DNA of 64,000 nt, taken from NCBI GenBank assembly GCA_021200995.1, contig JAJQFS010000087.1:1-64000 (forward strand), given 5' to 3'. The notes under the pieces were generated by a model. It worked only from the letters and a program-made list of their open reading frames with translations, had not been told where the DNA came from and ran no database searches. A program made the translations under genes and the position numbers. Each line of letters starts with the position of its first letter. The stretch's first letter is position 1. Origin of the DNA: Lachnospiraceae bacterium. Lineage in GTDB: Bacteria > Bacillota > Clostridia > Lachnospirales > Lachnospiraceae. Shown one piece after another: positions 62,837 through 64,000 of the stretch.

Positions 62837-64000
62837 TCAGAATGACAGGAATGCCGGAACCATGATCAGGCCCATCACAATCGCGAGCTGCAGCATCATG
62901 GGACCCAGAAGTTTGTCAGATATCTGATCGCCCCTGGCCCTGAAGTTCCTGCGTTGCTCTTCCTGTACGGTCAGCGCTTCCTGCTCTAAAAGCTGTACAA
63001 GCCCCCGCATACTGTTTTTTTCCGCCTGGCGCAGCAGACCCGTAAGCCTGCGGTAGTGCTCTTCATCGCAGGAGTCGGCAAAAGCATCCAGTGCCTGATA
63101 AAAGCTGTAACCTGCTCTCATTTTCCTGATGAAATCAGCCAGTTCCTCTCTCAGCGCTTTTCCCTGCCCCGGGCCCTGCTGATAATCCGCCGCGCACTCC
63201 TGTAATGCCCGCTGAAGGTTTAAACCGGCCGCGATGTACAGTGACAGAGTGCTGATAAATTCCGGATAGGCGTCCCGCATACCGCCCCGCCTTTTCCTGC
63301 GTTTCTCCATCAGATCGCGATCCTTCATCACCCACAGGAGCGGCGGAAGCAGCACAAGCAGAAGCGCGATCCAGATCAGATTGCTGTAATCCGTCTCTCT
63401 GTAAAACTGCAGAACCTTCCCCGAAAGCTCCTGCGGCAGTTCCCACTGATCCAGACCTCTGCCCGCCTCCTCACTCTCTGAAAGCAGCGCTTCCGCCTCA
63501 TCTAAATACTGCCGGGAAGTGTCTGTCTTAGGCGCCGTGACTGTCAGTTCAAAAGTGTAGTACCACTGCCATTCTCCGTAATCCGCTTCCAGCTTCAGCT
63601 CCACCGCGGTATTCTGACGCAGGTTCTCCCTGTTGACCGCACCCTCTGTGGAAATCACGGTCCTATCCAAGCTGCTCCAAGTCAGGGTAAACGGATATCC
63701 TGCCACAGAATCCGGCAGTACCAGATCCTCCGTCACCTCCTCAGATGACGTATTCTCTCCCAGGATTGACACTTCCAGAAACGCCAGCATCTCCTGAAAG
63801 CTCTCATCCGCCTCTTCCCATGTAAGCTCCCGCGCGTGAACTTCCACGGAAACGCCCGCGCCCTCTGACGCAAGCCAGAGCACCTCTGTCTCAGCCGTCT
63901 CTCCCGCGGCGGGTCTTGTAAGCGTCGTGATCTGTTCCCTTCCCAGGAAAAGCGCCGCTCCCTGCAGCGTAAGCAGCGCCAGCCCGCCCAGCACTACTTT
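62837..64000 (-). CDS. TadC-like T2SF protein with external aBig domain, partial at window end
   Basis: At least 385 residues, start beyond 64000. From the N-terminus: a membrane helix (VVLGGLALLTLQGAALFLG), an external region with a bacterial Ig-like domain of the aBig_2 kind (about 75-160: LPDSVAGYPFTLTWSSLDRT, VISTEGAVNREN, YYTFELTVTAP), a second membrane span (about 200-220), then a T2SF/TadC cytoplasmic domain (YPEFISTLSLYIAAGLNLQRAL, KMRAGYSFYQALDAFA) and a last span. TadC forms the inner-membrane platform of Tad pili; an Ig domain attached to it is unusual. Upstream, off the window, TadA/TadB genes are expected. Confidence 0.8.
   Translation of the reverse strand, partial: KVVLGGLALLTLQGAALFLGREQITTLTRPAAGETAETEVLWLASEGAGVSVEVHARELTWEEADESFQEMLAFLEVSILGENTSSEEVTEDLVLPDSVAGYPFTLTWSSLDRTVISTEGAVNRENLRQNTAVELKLEADYGEWQWYYTFELTVTAPKTDTSRQYLDEAEALLSESEEAGRGLDQWELPQELSGKVLQFYRETDYSNLIWIALLLVLLPPLLWVMKDRDLMEKRRKRRGGMRDAYPEFISTLSLYIAAGLNLQRALQECAADYQQGPGQGKALREELADFIRKMRAGYSFYQALDAFADSCDEEHYRRLTGLLRQAEKNSMRGLVQLLEQEALTVQEEQRRNFRARGDQISDKLLGPMMLQLAIVMGLIMVPAFLSF

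Noticed and set aside
1..64000. CRISPR array, prophage or intact insertion sequence
   Set aside because: No regularly spaced direct repeats, phage structural genes or transposase with terminal repeats were seen.

Overview
The window looks like a chromosomal segment of a spore-forming, anaerobic Clostridia, most likely a Lachnospiraceae-type gut bacterium. The reasons are the intact Firmicutes block hup-rqcP(yabO)-yabP-yabQ-divIC-spoIIE-tilS-hpt-ftsH, a T-box in front of ileS, sigma-E, sigma-F and Spo0A-type promoter matches, CotS-, HPr- and DegV-family genes, and a Tad-like pilus locus of the DUF5702/FHA type. Most genes lie on the minus strand. No rRNA operon, CRISPR array, prophage or intact insertion sequence is visible. 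One tRNA (Ala, GGC) is present.

Layout. 1-2035: a decayed gene fragment, an Rpn/PD-(D/E)XK gene and non-coding DNA. 2036-7738: a deoxysugar isomerase-kinase pair (L-fucose/arabinose-isomerase family plus rhamnulokinase), a rhomboid protease, a frameshifted AEC transporter and an AraC regulator. 7902-20942: housekeeping and accessory genes (CmpB-like membrane protein with an internal stop, HD hydrolase, thioesterase, M20 peptidase next to a GltS-like carrier, YgjP protease, PAS protein, MATE pump, RsuA, Asp/Glu racemase, RlmD with two internal stops, YhaM). 21083-23737: two membrane-anchored proteins of peptidase fold that have lost their catalytic residues (HtrA-like and SpoIIQ/LytM-like) on either side of tRNA-Ala. 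24053-35452: glgP, T-box-controlled ileS, a small XRE regulator, degV, a DUF362 protein and the PTS genes ptsI/ptsH. 35688-44886: a heterodimeric ABC exporter, then a sulfatase, a heparinase II/III-family protein and a frameshifted GH13 enzyme, which suggests use of sulfated glycans. 45109-47025: a cell-wall-anchored von Willebrand A protein. 47471-54889: the ftsH-to-hup sporulation/division block. 55042-59145: a CotS-like kinase-fold gene (frameshifted), cca and an FHA protein. 59142-64000: a Tad-like pilus operon that runs off the window end.

Two themes stand out. First, many genes are broken: four carry single one-base homopolymer indels, one (AEC) appears to have two lesions, and two (CmpB, RlmD) carry in-frame stops without any frameshift. 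The homopolymer cases could be assembly errors; the in-frame stops are harder to explain that way. Second, several proteins have unusual architectures: a TadC-like protein fused to a bacterial Ig domain, a TadE-like pseudopilin with two Ada-like four-residue metal-site repeats, a short SpoIIE with no membrane region, and the two catalytically dead peptidases. A 154-bp near-perfect inverted repeat supplies the stop codon of spoIIE and looks like an inserted palindromic element.
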